Of a stretch of DNA of 58,274 bases, positions 24,795 through 33,383 are shown one piece after another. The stretch is from JAIOTG01 sp964644045 (GTDB taxonomy: Bacteria; Patescibacteriota; Patescibacteriia; Patescibacteriales; JAGXOH01): assembly GCA_964644045.1 (NCBI GenBank), contig CAZXUK010000006.1:1-58274 (forward strand), written 5' to 3'. The first letter of the stretch is position 1. Each line of letters opens with the position of its first letter. The notes under the pieces are model-generated. The model saw only the letters and a list, made by a program, of their open reading frames with translations, searched no databases and was not told the origin of the DNA. The position numbers were made by a program, and so were the translations under genes.

Positions 24795-25382
24795 ATGAAA
24801 TTAAATTATCGTTTTCGTTTATCAGAAAGAAATAAAATTATTGTTTTGTTGGTTTTCCTTTTAGCGACGGTATTTTTGTTGATTTTTTTGGTTATTATTC
24901 CTTGTGCCGAGGAGATTAAAAAAACAAAAAAGAAAGTGAAAGAACAGAGAATGGAGATTGAAGAGAAATATTTAGCGGGTATTAATGCTAAATTGTTATC
25001 GGGGAAAGCTCCGGAGATAAATAAAAAAATGGAGAAAGTGGAAAAAGTTCTGGTAAACCCGGATAATCAGTTAGAATTTGTTACCTCCTTGGAGAAATTA
25101 GCTAAAAAAAATAATATTAAACAAACTCCCAATATTGAATATAATTCCGGAGAGGAACTGGATTTTGCCAGAAAGATTCCTTTAAAACTATTTACCCAGG
25201 GAAGATTAAGCGATCAATTGGTTTATCTTAAGGGCCTCAAATCCTTGAGATATTATTTAGAAATCAATTCCATTAAAATGAAAGTTATTCCGGCCTCGGA
25301 TTTAAGTTCTGATTTTTCTTCAGACGCTTCAGAAAAAAATGTTTCCTTGTTTATAGAAGCTGACAGTTATTGGATTAAATAA
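24795..25382 (+). CDS. pilO: PilO-like pilus assembly protein
   Basis: 195 residues: short cytoplasmic tail, one membrane segment (about 14-36), a coiled coil (about 38-60) and a small ferredoxin-like outside domain, the layout of PilO. Sequence similarity is weak and the call rests on layout and order (pilM, pilN, pilO). The usual pilP and the secretin pilQ are missing, in keeping with an envelope without an outer membrane. Confidence 0.75.
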   Translation: MKLNYRFRLSERNKIIVLLVFLLATVFLLIFLVIIPCAEEIKKTKKKVKEQRMEIEEKYLAGINAKLLSGKAPEINKKMEKVEKVLVNPDNQLEFVTSLEKLAKKNNIKQTPNIEYNSGEELDFARKIPLKLFTQGRLSDQLVYLKGLKSLRYYLEINSIKMKVIPASDLSSDFSSDASEKNVSLFIEADSYWIK

Positions 25383-25417
25383 TTTTTAAATAAGATATAA
25401 AACTTGAGTTAATTTGT

Positions 25418-26155
25418 ATGAACAAATTCGGACGTTATAAATTTTTTGTTTATTTAGTATTTATTTTTTTAATATCGGGGATATTTTTGTATTCCTTGAA
25501 ATTTTTATATGATAATTTTTATTCCTCGATTAGCTGGTCTCAAGAACAAGATATTAATTCTGTTCAGCATATTGATAAGATTAAGACAGAAAAATTGAAT
25601 AAGTTGGTGAAAAAATTGGATGAAAGAAAAAAGCTTGATCCCGAGAAGAATGATTTTTTTTGTTTAAGCGAAGATTGCCGGGTGACTACCACCGAAGAAG
25701 TAGAAGGGGAATTAACTTGTCGGCCTGAATTGGGGGCCGGCGGAGGAGCTGATTGTAATTGGCAAAAAGGGGAAATACATGATAATCCGGAAGGTGATCC
25801 CGATTTAAATTTTATGGTTTATGAAATAAATCCGGCTTTAAGACCCCTTTCTTTAAGTATGCGTTGGCCCAGTATTATGAGATGTGATGCCTATGAGGTT
25901 TTTTTAAGTGTTGATGGAGAGGAATGGATCAGTTTGGGAGGAGTGCCGAGCAACGCCTGTCCCTATGAAGAAAAAACCGTTCTCGCTTCTTATGAGCTTG
26001 AAGGGATTGATTCCAAGATTAAATACTTAAAAATCGCCAAGCTTTATGACAATGAGGGCGATGATAGCGTGGACACTCCCGTGGAAATAGAAATAAGGGG
26101 TGAGGCCAGGGCTAAAAAAGGAGAAAATAAAAGAATTAACTTTTGTTCTCCTTGA
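25418..26155 (+). CDS. Membrane-anchored hypothetical protein at the end of the pilus operon
   Basis: 245 residues. One N-terminal membrane segment (about 9-30), a charged helix (about 40-70), then a Cys-containing outside domain with CLSEDCR, LTCRPELGAGGG, CDAYEVFLSVDG and a C-terminal beta-sandwich-like stretch (KYLKIAKLYDNEGDD). I do not recognise the family; the last part resembles a galactose-binding or jelly-roll fold, which is only an impression. It lies 35 bases after pilO and its 3' end overlaps the convergent glycosyltransferase gene by 20 bases. Confidence 0.65.
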   Translation: MNKFGRYKFFVYLVFIFLISGIFLYSLKFLYDNFYSSISWSQEQDINSVQHIDKIKTEKLNKLVKKLDERKKLDPEKNDFFCLSEDCRVTTTEEVEGELTCRPELGAGGGADCNWQKGEIHDNPEGDPDLNFMVYEINPALRPLSLSMRWPSIMRCDAYEVFLSVDGEEWISLGGVPSNACPYEEKTVLASYELEGIDSKIKYLKIAKLYDNEGDDSVDTPVEIEIRGEARAKKGENKRINFCSP

Positions 26156-27308
26156 TCAGTTTTTCTATTTTTTTTATATATTGGCGTGAATTAATTTGAT
26201 TGTTTTTATAAACGGAAGATAAAAAATTTTTTTGATAAGAGTCATAATTTTTTATGGCTTTTTTTATTTTTTCTTTCATCTCTCGCCGGTTTAAAGGATT
26301 AAACAGAAAATCCTCGTCTTTTATTATCTCCGGAATTCCTCCCAAGCGAGAGGCCATAACAGGAGTCTCCAGGTTAAAGGCCTCGGGTATAATAGAAGGA
26401 TAATTTTCATAGCAGAGAGAGGGAATTATTAAAAAGTGAGATCGGGCAAGAGTCTTGTTTGTTTCTTTTTTTGAGAGCCATCCGGTAAAAATTATCCGAG
26501 GATTGTTTTTATTTTCCTTTTTTAGTTTAGGTAGAAGGGATCCGCTGCCCACAATTAATAGTCGGGAGACCCCCTTCTCCCTATCATTTAAATCCTTAAA
26601 AATTTTTATTAATTTGTCCGCGCCCTTGTGTTTTTCCAGTTGTCCTATATAAGTTAAAGTGAATTTTTGAAATTTTTTTATTTTTTTTAATTCGGGATCA
26701 GAATCAATCGGATTGGGAAGAATTTTTGTATAAGACCCGGGGAAGAAATTCTTTTTTTTATGTTTTTGCATCAGCCAAGCTGAGGGCGAGATCACATAAT
26801 CGGGGGAATTTATCATTATTTTATTGATATGGGAATAAATTCGACAACTTATTGTTTTTAATTTTTTTTCTTTTCCGGCCAGCAGAAGTCCGCAGGGATG
26901 AATAAGTTGTATGTCATGCAGGAGATGAAAGTGCTTGACCCCGCTTTTTTTTATGGCTCTGGGCGTTAATTGTCCCAGGCCTTGAAGATTATGAGTGATA
27001 ACCAAATCCGGCTTTTCTTTTTTTAATATTCTTTTTATTTTTAAATATTTAGACAAATTAAAGAGATTAAACAGTTGCCAAAATAGTCTTATAGGTAAAG
27101 GAAATTTATGGAGCTTGAGATAAAATGATTTTAAATAATAGATGCGAGCTGATTCTCTTTTCTCTATTCTTGATTTTTCCCGAGATGTGGATATAACAAA
27201 AATATGATGACCTTGGTCGAAAAACCCTTTTGTCATTAGTTCAGCTATTTTTAGAGCTCCTCCTCTGCGTTCCGGAGGATATAAATTATTCAATATTGCT
27301 ATTTTCAT
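26136..27308 (-). CDS. Glycosyltransferase, GT4 family
   Basis: 390 residues, GT-B fold. N-terminal MKIAILNNLYPPERRGGA is the usual start of this family; the C-terminal half has TYIGQLEKHKGADKLI and a PEAFNLETPVMASRLGGIPE signature. Predicted to move a sugar from an NDP-sugar in surface-glycan synthesis. It overlaps the next glycosyltransferase gene by 23 bases at its start, so the two are coupled. Sugar and acceptor unknown. Confidence 0.88.
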   Translation of the reverse strand: MKIAILNNLYPPERRGGALKIAELMTKGFFDQGHHIFVISTSREKSRIEKRESARIYYLKSFYLKLHKFPLPIRLFWQLFNLFNLSKYLKIKRILKKEKPDLVITHNLQGLGQLTPRAIKKSGVKHFHLLHDIQLIHPCGLLLAGKEKKLKTISCRIYSHINKIMINSPDYVISPSAWLMQKHKKKNFFPGSYTKILPNPIDSDPELKKIKKFQKFTLTYIGQLEKHKGADKLIKIFKDLNDREKGVSRLLIVGSGSLLPKLKKENKNNPRIIFTGWLSKKETNKTLARSHFLIIPSLCYENYPSIIPEAFNLETPVMASRLGGIPEIIKDEDFLFNPLNRREMKEKIKKAIKNYDSYQKNFLSSVYKNNQINSRQYIKKIEKLIKENKS

Positions 27309-28407
27309 ATTTTTTTAGGATTTCATTAAATTTTTCCCGCAAGGCCTCCGGGGAATATTTTTTTTCCGCCAATTCTCTTGCTTGTTTACCCATTTTTTTT
27401 CTTAATTCCGGATTATCCGCCAAGAAAATTATTTTTTCTTTTAATTTTTTAATATTTTTAGGAGGCACGCTAAATCCTTGTTCGCCTTCTTGAAACACTT
27501 TTCTTACTCCGGGAAGTTGAGAGCTTATAACCGGAAGTCCGCTGGCCAGGGCCTCCAAGAGAACAATTCCCAAGGCTTCGCTTTTATCAATCGAGGGTAA
27601 AACAAAGAAATCATGATCTCGGTAGATCCGAGGGAGCTCGGAGTCCGAAACCGAACCGTAAAAATTTATTCTTTCTTTTAATCCTTTAGTGTGAGCTTTT
27701 TCTTGAAAGGCCCTTTTTTCCTCTCCTTCTCCCACTATATTCAAAATTATATAAGAAGGGGAAAGGGCTAAAGCTTCCAGTAGATAGTCCAGGCCCTTGA
27801 AATAATGCGCCTTGTCCAGGCCTCCCACAAATAAGGCTTTAACCCGGGAGGATTTCGGTTTTTGCGCGGAAGGAAAGAATTTTTTTGTATCCACTCCAAG
27901 GGGTATTTCTTTAAATTTGGCCGGATTTTTTCGATAATAGGAAGCGATTTGGCTTTCTTTAATATAATCCAAGCTAAAACAAGTTATAAGATCGGATTTT
28001 TTTAGTAGTGAACGGAACATTAAAACAGAGGGTATTTTTAATAATTTGGCCAAAGGACTCAATTTAAAAGTGTCCATGTGATAATGTATGATCATTTTTT
28101 TTCTTTTTCCTCTTGTTAATTTGTAAAGCCAAATTATTAGATCGGTTCCAAAAAAAGGATAATGAAAATAAATAATCTCGGTATTTTTTAGATATTTAAA
28201 AATTTGCGGCAATAGAGCCGCATTTCCGTATTTTAGTAAAGGATTGAGGTATTTGATTTGAGAAGAGGATTCTAAGCCGGATTTGTATTTGGGGGTGATG
28301 GTGACGAGGGAGTGCTTTGAAGACAGGAGCCGGGAAAAAGTTTGAGCCGATTTTCCTATTCCTCCCCGATAAGGAGGATAAGTGCAAACAACTTGAGCTA
28401 TTTTCAT
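27286..28407 (-). CDS. Glycosyltransferase, GT4 family
   Basis: 373 residues, GT-B fold. N-terminus MKIAQVVCTYPPYRGGIGKS, C-terminal FVGGLDKAHYFKGLDYLLEAL and EALGIVLLEALASGLPVI with the EX7E-like acidic pair. It is first of the two overlapping GT4 genes in reverse-strand order, 20 bases after a small membrane-protein gene, in a five-gene glycosylation block set within the pilus genes. Such blocks often serve pilin or envelope glycosylation; that is inference. Confidence 0.88.
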   Translation of the reverse strand: MKIAQVVCTYPPYRGGIGKSAQTFSRLLSSKHSLVTITPKYKSGLESSSQIKYLNPLLKYGNAALLPQIFKYLKNTEIIYFHYPFFGTDLIIWLYKLTRGKRKKMIIHYHMDTFKLSPLAKLLKIPSVLMFRSLLKKSDLITCFSLDYIKESQIASYYRKNPAKFKEIPLGVDTKKFFPSAQKPKSSRVKALFVGGLDKAHYFKGLDYLLEALALSPSYIILNIVGEGEEKRAFQEKAHTKGLKERINFYGSVSDSELPRIYRDHDFFVLPSIDKSEALGIVLLEALASGLPVISSQLPGVRKVFQEGEQGFSVPPKNIKKLKEKIIFLADNPELRKKMGKQARELAEKKYSPEALREKFNEILKKYENSNIE

Positions 28408-28427
28408 ATAAATCGGGATTTAAATAT

Positions 28428-28841
28428 TTAATCTTCTTTGCCAAAAATATATTTATGCCAGAGCATAAGAATAATAAAACAAACAAGGGCCTGGATTAAA
28501 TCCAAGGAATAAATTCTTCCGTATTTTATCAGGGGAATTATTAAAATAACCACGGGGGTTAGAAAAGCAATCAGATCCGCTTTTATTTTATCCATATAAG
28601 TTAATCTAAGCAGCAAGTCCAGATTTCCTTCCTTGGAGCGTTTTTTAAAAGTTCGCCTTTTAATTTTTATTAATATAAGAAGGATTAAAACAAAAACCGC
28701 GATCGGGGAAAGGGATTTTAAAAAAATTTTGAATTCTTCAAAATTGTCTCCGGCAATAAAATAAAGAATTGTTCCGCTGACTATAAAAATTGTAAATAGA
28801 GCGTTAATGAATTCTATGGCTATATCTTTAGCGTTTAACAT
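28428..28841 (-). CDS. Small integral membrane protein
   Basis: 137 residues with about four membrane segments (near 8-28, 40-60, 92-108 and 115-130) separated by a basic loop KIKRRTFKKRSKEG. I do not recognise the family. It overlaps the DUF2304 gene by 14 bases and precedes a GT4 gene, so it probably belongs with the glycosyltransferases, perhaps as a membrane partner. Confidence 0.65.
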   Translation of the reverse strand: MLNAKDIAIEFINALFTIFIVSGTILYFIAGDNFEEFKIFLKSLSPIAVFVLILLILIKIKRRTFKKRSKEGNLDLLLRLTYMDKIKADLIAFLTPVVILIIPLIKYGRIYSLDLIQALVCFIILMLWHKYIFGKED

Positions 28842-29172
28842 GATTTTTCTTTTTATTTTTTAGGGCTATTTGACGAGTTAGCCGGGTTATTTCTTTTTCT
28901 TGTTTTTCTTGTCTGATTCTGATTTTAAAGATTAGATAAAAGAGTATTATTACCGCCAAATAAAAAAGCATTTCTATTCCGGACCCGGAAAAACCCAGTT
29001 GCGCCAATAATTGATCAATCCATTTTATGCTTATAATAGCCGCGGCGGCCAACATCCAGAAAAAAAACCAAAAAACAAATTCTCCTCCGCTTATTTGTTT
29101 TTTTTGTTTTTGCCACAGAAGCCGGGATAGGAAAAAGCAGATTATGATTAGAGCGATTATTTGTTGAGTCAT
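28828..29172 (-). CDS. DUF2304 membrane protein
   Basis: 114 residues with three membrane segments and a basic C-terminal tail. The layout and the FWFFFWMLAAAAIISIKWIDQLLAQLG-like central region fit DUF2304, small proteins commonly next to dolichyl- or polyprenyl-phosphate sugar transferases. Here it sits 36 bases after a DPM1-like GT2 gene, the usual arrangement, suggesting it helps anchor or work with that enzyme. Confidence 0.75.
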   Translation of the reverse strand: MTQQIIALIIICFFLSRLLWQKQKKQISGGEFVFWFFFWMLAAAAIISIKWIDQLLAQLGFSGSGIEMLFYLAVIILFYLIFKIRIRQEKQEKEITRLTRQIALKNKKKNHVKR

Positions 29173-29208
29173 AGTTTATTTTGAATATTAAGCAAGAAGA
29201 TTCAAAGA

Positions 29209-29871
29209 TCAATTCATTAGTTTGGCAAACAGTAGATCCTTTAATATTTTTATTCCTCCCCCTAATTTTTGTCCGAAGTTATGATAAATAACTGTTATGG
29301 GAACTTCTTGGAATTTTAATTTTTTTTGAAAAGCTTTATAAATAATTTCGCTGCAGTGGGCCATACCGTCTTGTTCAATGGTGATGGCTTTAGCCGCCCG
29401 GGAGGATAATGCCCTGAATCCGCTTTGAGGGTCAGTTAAATCCACTCTTAAAACAAATTTATTCACTAAACGGGCCAGAGGGAGCAAAAAATATTTTTTA
29501 GAAAAAGGGAGGTGGGATTTTTTTTCCAAGAAGCGGGAGCCAAAAACTATATCCACCTCTTGTTTTCTCAGGGGCTTTATTATTTCCGGAATTTCCCGGG
29601 ACAGGAATTGACCATCAGCGTCAAAATGAACAATTATATCCGCTTTTTTGGTTAAAGCGTATTCGTTCCCGGTTTGTAGGGCCGCTCCTTGCCCGCGATT
29701 GATTATATGCTTTAAAACCGTGGCTCCGGATTGACGTGCCTGTTCAGAGGTGTTGTCTTGAGAGCCGTCGTCCACCACTACCACTTCCGGGATTTGTTTT
29801 TTTACCGCCGTTATTACGGAAGAAATATTTTTTTCTTCATTCCAGGCGGGAATAACGCAAATTATTTTCAT
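29209..29871 (-). CDS. Glycosyltransferase family 2, polyprenyl-phosphate sugar synthase-like
   Basis: 220 residues, GT-A fold. MKIICVIPAWNEEKNI is the start motif, VVVDDGSQDNTSE holds the first Asp pair, and VHFDADGQF the DXD metal site. DPM1-like enzymes load mannose or glucose onto polyprenyl phosphate for use outside the membrane. With the downstream DUF2304 protein it forms a familiar pair. It is 16 bases after pilB on the same strand, so the pilus ATPase and glycosylation genes probably share a transcript. Confidence 0.88.
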   Translation of the reverse strand: MKIICVIPAWNEEKNISSVITAVKKQIPEVVVVDDGSQDNTSEQARQSGATVLKHIINRGQGAALQTGNEYALTKKADIIVHFDADGQFLSREIPEIIKPLRKQEVDIVFGSRFLEKKSHLPFSKKYFLLPLARLVNKFVLRVDLTDPQSGFRALSSRAAKAITIEQDGMAHCSEIIYKAFQKKLKFQEVPITVIYHNFGQKLGGGIKILKDLLFAKLMN

Positions 29872-29887
29872 CTGTTTTTAATAATTT

Positions 29888-31606
29888 TTAACTACTGGTT
29901 ACTCTGATAATTTCATCTATGGTAGTAACTCCGTTTCTGGCTTTCATAAAAGCATCTTCGGCCATATTGATCAAGCCGTCTTTACGCGCTTGTTCTTTCA
30001 GCTCTTTCTTTCTGGCTTGTTTAAGGATTAGATTGGAGAAGTCTTCCGTGTTTTCCAAAACTTCATATACGCCCACTCTCCCTTTATAGCCGGTATGATC
30101 GCATTGTTTACATCCTTTTCCTTTATAAAATAAAAGATCCGACAGTTTTTTTTGGCCTTTTGAAATCACGTTTTCTTTTTGCATGGTCTTAATTATTTCC
30201 TTGGTGTTAAATTGTTTTTCCAGATCTTTTTCCGTTTTTTTGCTTAAATTGTAACTTTTTATACAATTAGGGCAAATTTTTCTTACTAATCCTTGGGCGA
30301 TTATTAAATTGAGAGTGCTGGAGATGAGATAGAAAGGAACCCCCATATTATTCAGGCGGTAAATAGTAGAAATAGTATCATTGGTGTGAAGGGTGGAAAG
30401 CACTAAGTGTCCGGTCATGGCGGCGTGGGTGGCTATTTGCGCCGTTTCTTCATCTCTGACCTCCCCCACCATTATTATATCCGGATCCTGCCTGAGGAAA
30501 GCTCTTAATCCTTTGGCAAAAGTATAACCGATCTTGGGATTAACTTGGGACTGGTTGATTCTTTCAATGTGATATTCAATCGGGTCTTCAATAGTGGAAA
30601 TATTTACCCCCGGAGTATTCAAGATATTTAAAATTGTATAAAGAGTGGTGGTTTTACCTGACCCCGTGGGGCCGGTAACCAAAATTTCTCCATGGGGTTT
30701 TTTAATATTTCTTTCCAATTTTTTTAAAGCTTTTTGCTGAAAACCCAGTTCCTCCAAGTTTAAGATCCGGGCATCCTCATTTAAAAGGCGCATAACAATT
30801 TTTTCTCCGTTAAAAGTGGGAATTATGGAAACCCGGAAAGAAATTTTATATTTTTTATTATAAATTTTAAATCTTCCGTCCTGGGGAAGTCGGTGTTCAT
30901 CTATTTTTAGGTTGGAGAGTATTTTAATCCGGGCTACTATACCGTTATGAGTGCTCTTGGGCAGAGTCATAACATCATGTAGAATCCCGTCTATTCTGTA
31001 ACGGACTATTATCTTTTTTTCTTCCGGTTCAATATGTATATCACTGGCTTCCTGGAATATGGCATGTTCCAGAAGTTTGTTTACCAAATTGATGGTGGAA
31101 ATTTGTTCCCCTTTTTCTTTTAAACCCTTTTCTTTTTTTTCTTTCTCTTCTTTGGAAGAAAAACCCAGTTCGGTTTTTAATTTTTTGTGATATTTTTTAA
31201 TTTTTTCTTCTATATTCTCCGGAGTGGTGACATAAATTTCCGGTTCTAATCCGGTTTTTTTCTTAATAAATTCAAAAATTTCCAATTGATCGGGGTTGGG
31301 AGTGGCCAGTTTAATGTTTTTAGCATTTTTTTCAAAAGCGATTATCTTATGAACCGAAGCGGTTTTCTCCGGAACAGAAGCCAGGGTTTTTTTATTTATG
31401 TTTTTTTCCCGCAAATCTATAAAAGAAAGATTGAAATGTTGAGCTACTAATTTGTAAAAAGGATGAGAAGAAAGAATTTTTTTTTCAATCAAGTAATCTT
31501 TTATTCCCCTTCCTTTTTTTTGAGCTTCTTGTTTATATTTATCGAATTCTTCGGAAGTTAGAACTTCGTTTTCAACTAAGATTTTTTTAATTTTTTCTTC
31601 GGTCAT
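29888..31606 (-). CDS. pilB: Type IV pilus assembly ATPase PilB
   Basis: 572-residue GspE/PilB ATPase that powers pilin polymerisation through PilC. An N-terminal MshEN-type domain (about 1-150) is followed by the ATPase core: Walker A GPTGSGKTTTLYT, the Asp box, Walker B IIMVGEVRDEETAQIATHAA, and His box TGHLVLSTLHTND. The zinc tetracysteine motif is CPNC...CKQC. It is transcribed opposite to the other pilus genes. A TATAAT lies just upstream of the ATG. No PilT retraction ATPase is in the window. Confidence 0.96.
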   Translation of the reverse strand: MTEEKIKKILVENEVLTSEEFDKYKQEAQKKGRGIKDYLIEKKILSSHPFYKLVAQHFNLSFIDLREKNINKKTLASVPEKTASVHKIIAFEKNAKNIKLATPNPDQLEIFEFIKKKTGLEPEIYVTTPENIEEKIKKYHKKLKTELGFSSKEEKEKKEKGLKEKGEQISTINLVNKLLEHAIFQEASDIHIEPEEKKIIVRYRIDGILHDVMTLPKSTHNGIVARIKILSNLKIDEHRLPQDGRFKIYNKKYKISFRVSIIPTFNGEKIVMRLLNEDARILNLEELGFQQKALKKLERNIKKPHGEILVTGPTGSGKTTTLYTILNILNTPGVNISTIEDPIEYHIERINQSQVNPKIGYTFAKGLRAFLRQDPDIIMVGEVRDEETAQIATHAAMTGHLVLSTLHTNDTISTIYRLNNMGVPFYLISSTLNLIIAQGLVRKICPNCIKSYNLSKKTEKDLEKQFNTKEIIKTMQKENVISKGQKKLSDLLFYKGKGCKQCDHTGYKGRVGVYEVLENTEDFSNLILKQARKKELKEQARKDGLINMAEDAFMKARNGVTTIDEIIRVTSS

Positions 31607-31613
31607 AATTTAA

Positions 31614-31619
31614 ATTATA
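31614..31619 (-). promoter_or_regulatory. -10 box of pilB (leaderless start)
   Basis: TATAAT on the minus strand at 31619-31614, seven bases from the pilB ATG at 31606. Transcription would begin at or next to the ATG. No SD. Confidence 0.5.
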
Positions 31620-31899
31620 TTTTCCCGGATTTTATAAAATATATCCGGACAATAAAAGAAGATTTAGAATTATTTTTATTTATTATATCACAGAAAAATA
31701 AGCTTTAAAAGAATTTTATTTTTTGTTTTAATGTGTTAAAATATAAAAAAGAGCTTGGAGCCGGTGAAATTTATTATTAAGATAAACACTCAAAAATAAT
31801 CCGCGAATTTTGCTCCCTTGATTGATTTAAATTATTTTTTTAGGTTTTTGGTGTCGAAAAAATAGTTGTGGAAGAGTTTATTGCTTTAAAAATGTTTTT
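31620..31899. other. Intergenic region between pilB and the mraY cluster
   Basis: An AT-rich 280-base divergent region. An inverted repeat CCGGAT / ATCCGG (31625-31648) flanks the pilB promoter and could be an operator. Further on, GGAGC (31757-31761) can pair with GCTCC (31812-31816) and nearby AAATT with AATTT, hinting at a structured leader for the forward genes; this is weak. No ORF or tRNA is seen. No strong forward promoter could be fixed. Confidence 0.35.
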
Positions 31900-32316
31900 A
31901 TGGATTTAACCGCTAAAACATTAGACTTTTTGTCTTTTTTGAAAAAAAAGTTATTCTTTGACTTGATTCAGGTTTTTGAATCTTTCTTTGCGAGAATTTA
32001 TTTGATTTTAATTTTGTTTTTTAATTTCTTAAGCTGGATTTTGGTGGGTTTTATAAATTATAAAGCCCAAGGTAATTTACTTATCCTTCATTATGATGTA
32101 GATTTTGGAGTGGATTTGTTGGGCCTGGCTTCCAAGCTTTATATTATTCCTTTGTTGGGCTTAATATTTTTTTTGCTTAATTCCGTTTTATTATCTGTTT
32201 TTTTGAATTTTAGCGAGTTTAAATTTTTGGCTCACCTGATATTGGCCGCCACTTTATTGATCAATTTGTTATTGTTTGCTTCCCTGGGCCCTGTTTATTT
32301 AGTTAATTTTAGATAA
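31900..32316 (+). CDS. Small multi-spanning membrane protein upstream of mraY
   Basis: 138 residues with about three membrane segments and one conserved-looking polar stretch LHYDVDFGVDLLG between the first and second. The family is not one I can name. It ends six bases before the mraY ATG, so it is surely co-transcribed with the cell-wall genes. A role with MraY or lipid-linked precursors is possible but unsupported by sequence. Confidence 0.65.
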   Translation: MDLTAKTLDFLSFLKKKLFFDLIQVFESFFARIYLILILFFNFLSWILVGFINYKAQGNLLILHYDVDFGVDLLGLASKLYIIPLLGLIFFLLNSVLLSVFLNFSEFKFLAHLILAATLLINLLLFASLGPVYLVNFR

Positions 32317-32322
32317 TTGTTT

Positions 32323-33378
32323 ATGAGTATTTTTTTTGTAGTTAAAATTATGGCTTTGGGCACTTTGGCCTTTATTTTTACTTTATTTTGGACTCCGCTT
32401 TTAACCCATTTTTTGTATAAATATAAATTGGGTAAAAAGATCCGGGCTAACGGCGAAACTCCCGTTTTCAGTAAATTGCATGCTCATAAGGCCGGAACGC
32501 CCACCATGGGAGGGGTTTTGGTTTGGGTAACGGTTTTAATTTTTTCTTTACTCTTTTTTTATTTGGCTCGTCTTTTCCCGCACCAAGAGATCCTGCAAAA
32601 TTTGAATTTTCTGTCTCGAGGGGAGACCTTACTTCCCTTGGGGGCTTTAGTGGCCACCGCTTTGGTGGGCTTGTTTGATGATTGGTTGGATGTTAGAGGA
32701 AAGGGGGTTACCGGAGGCGGAGGATTAAATATGAAACACCGGCTTCTTATTTATACCATTATTGCCTCGGTGGGTGCCTGGTGGTTTTATTTTAAGTTGA
32801 ATTGGACTGTGCTTCATGTTCCTTTCCTGGGAAGTTGGGAGATTTCTTGGTGGTACATTCCTTTTTTTATTTTCGTGCTTGTGGCCACCGCTTTTTCGGT
32901 TAATGAAACAGACGGTTTGGACGGTTTGGCGGGCGGAGTTTTATTAACTTGTTTCGGGGCCCTGGGAGTGATATCTTTTGTCTTGGGAAGATTTGACTTG
33001 GCAACTTTTTGTTCCGTGATTATCGGCGCTTTGTGCGCTTTTTTGTGGTTTAATATCAATCCCGCTCGTTTTTATATGGGAGATACGGGAGCTATGAGTT
33101 TGGGTGTAACTCTGGGCATTATAGCTATGCTCACCAATACCGCCCTTTTTCTCCCGGTGATCGGTTTGATTTTTGTTTTGGAATCTGTGTCAGTTATTAT
33201 TCAAATCTTGTCTAAAGGTTTCAGGCAAGGAAAAAAAGTTTTTATTTCTGCCCCCATTCATCATCATTTGCAAGCCCGGGGTTGGCCCGAGCCCAAAATT
33301 GTTATGCGTTTTTGGGTAATAGCCGGGATCAGTTCAGCGTTGGGAGTAATTCTTTTTTTGCTTGATAAGGCCTTATAA
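32323..33378 (+). CDS. mraY: Phospho-N-acetylmuramoyl-pentapeptide transferase
   Basis: 351 residues from the ATG at 32323 (an in-frame TTG six bases earlier is disfavoured). Transfers phospho-MurNAc-pentapeptide to undecaprenyl phosphate to make lipid I. Family motifs are present: KAGTPTMGGVLV, LFDDWLDVRGKG, NETDGLDGLAGG with catalytic Asp, FNINPARFYMGDTGA and the HHHLQARGW cytoplasmic loop. About ten membrane segments. First named enzyme of the cell-wall cluster; five bases separate it from the CofE-like gene. Confidence 0.95.
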   Translation: MSIFFVVKIMALGTLAFIFTLFWTPLLTHFLYKYKLGKKIRANGETPVFSKLHAHKAGTPTMGGVLVWVTVLIFSLLFFYLARLFPHQEILQNLNFLSRGETLLPLGALVATALVGLFDDWLDVRGKGVTGGGGLNMKHRLLIYTIIASVGAWWFYFKLNWTVLHVPFLGSWEISWWYIPFFIFVLVATAFSVNETDGLDGLAGGVLLTCFGALGVISFVLGRFDLATFCSVIIGALCAFLWFNINPARFYMGDTGAMSLGVTLGIIAMLTNTALFLPVIGLIFVLESVSVIIQILSKGFRQGKKVFISAPIHHHLQARGWPEPKIVMRFWVIAGISSALGVILFLLDKAL

Positions 33379-33383
33379 ATTTT

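Noticed and set aside
31741..31890. Second copy of the long-hairpin RNA upstream of the mraY cluster
   Set aside because: Only short stems (5 bp) and a brief GGAAGAGTT match to the first element are seen; not enough to claim a related RNA.
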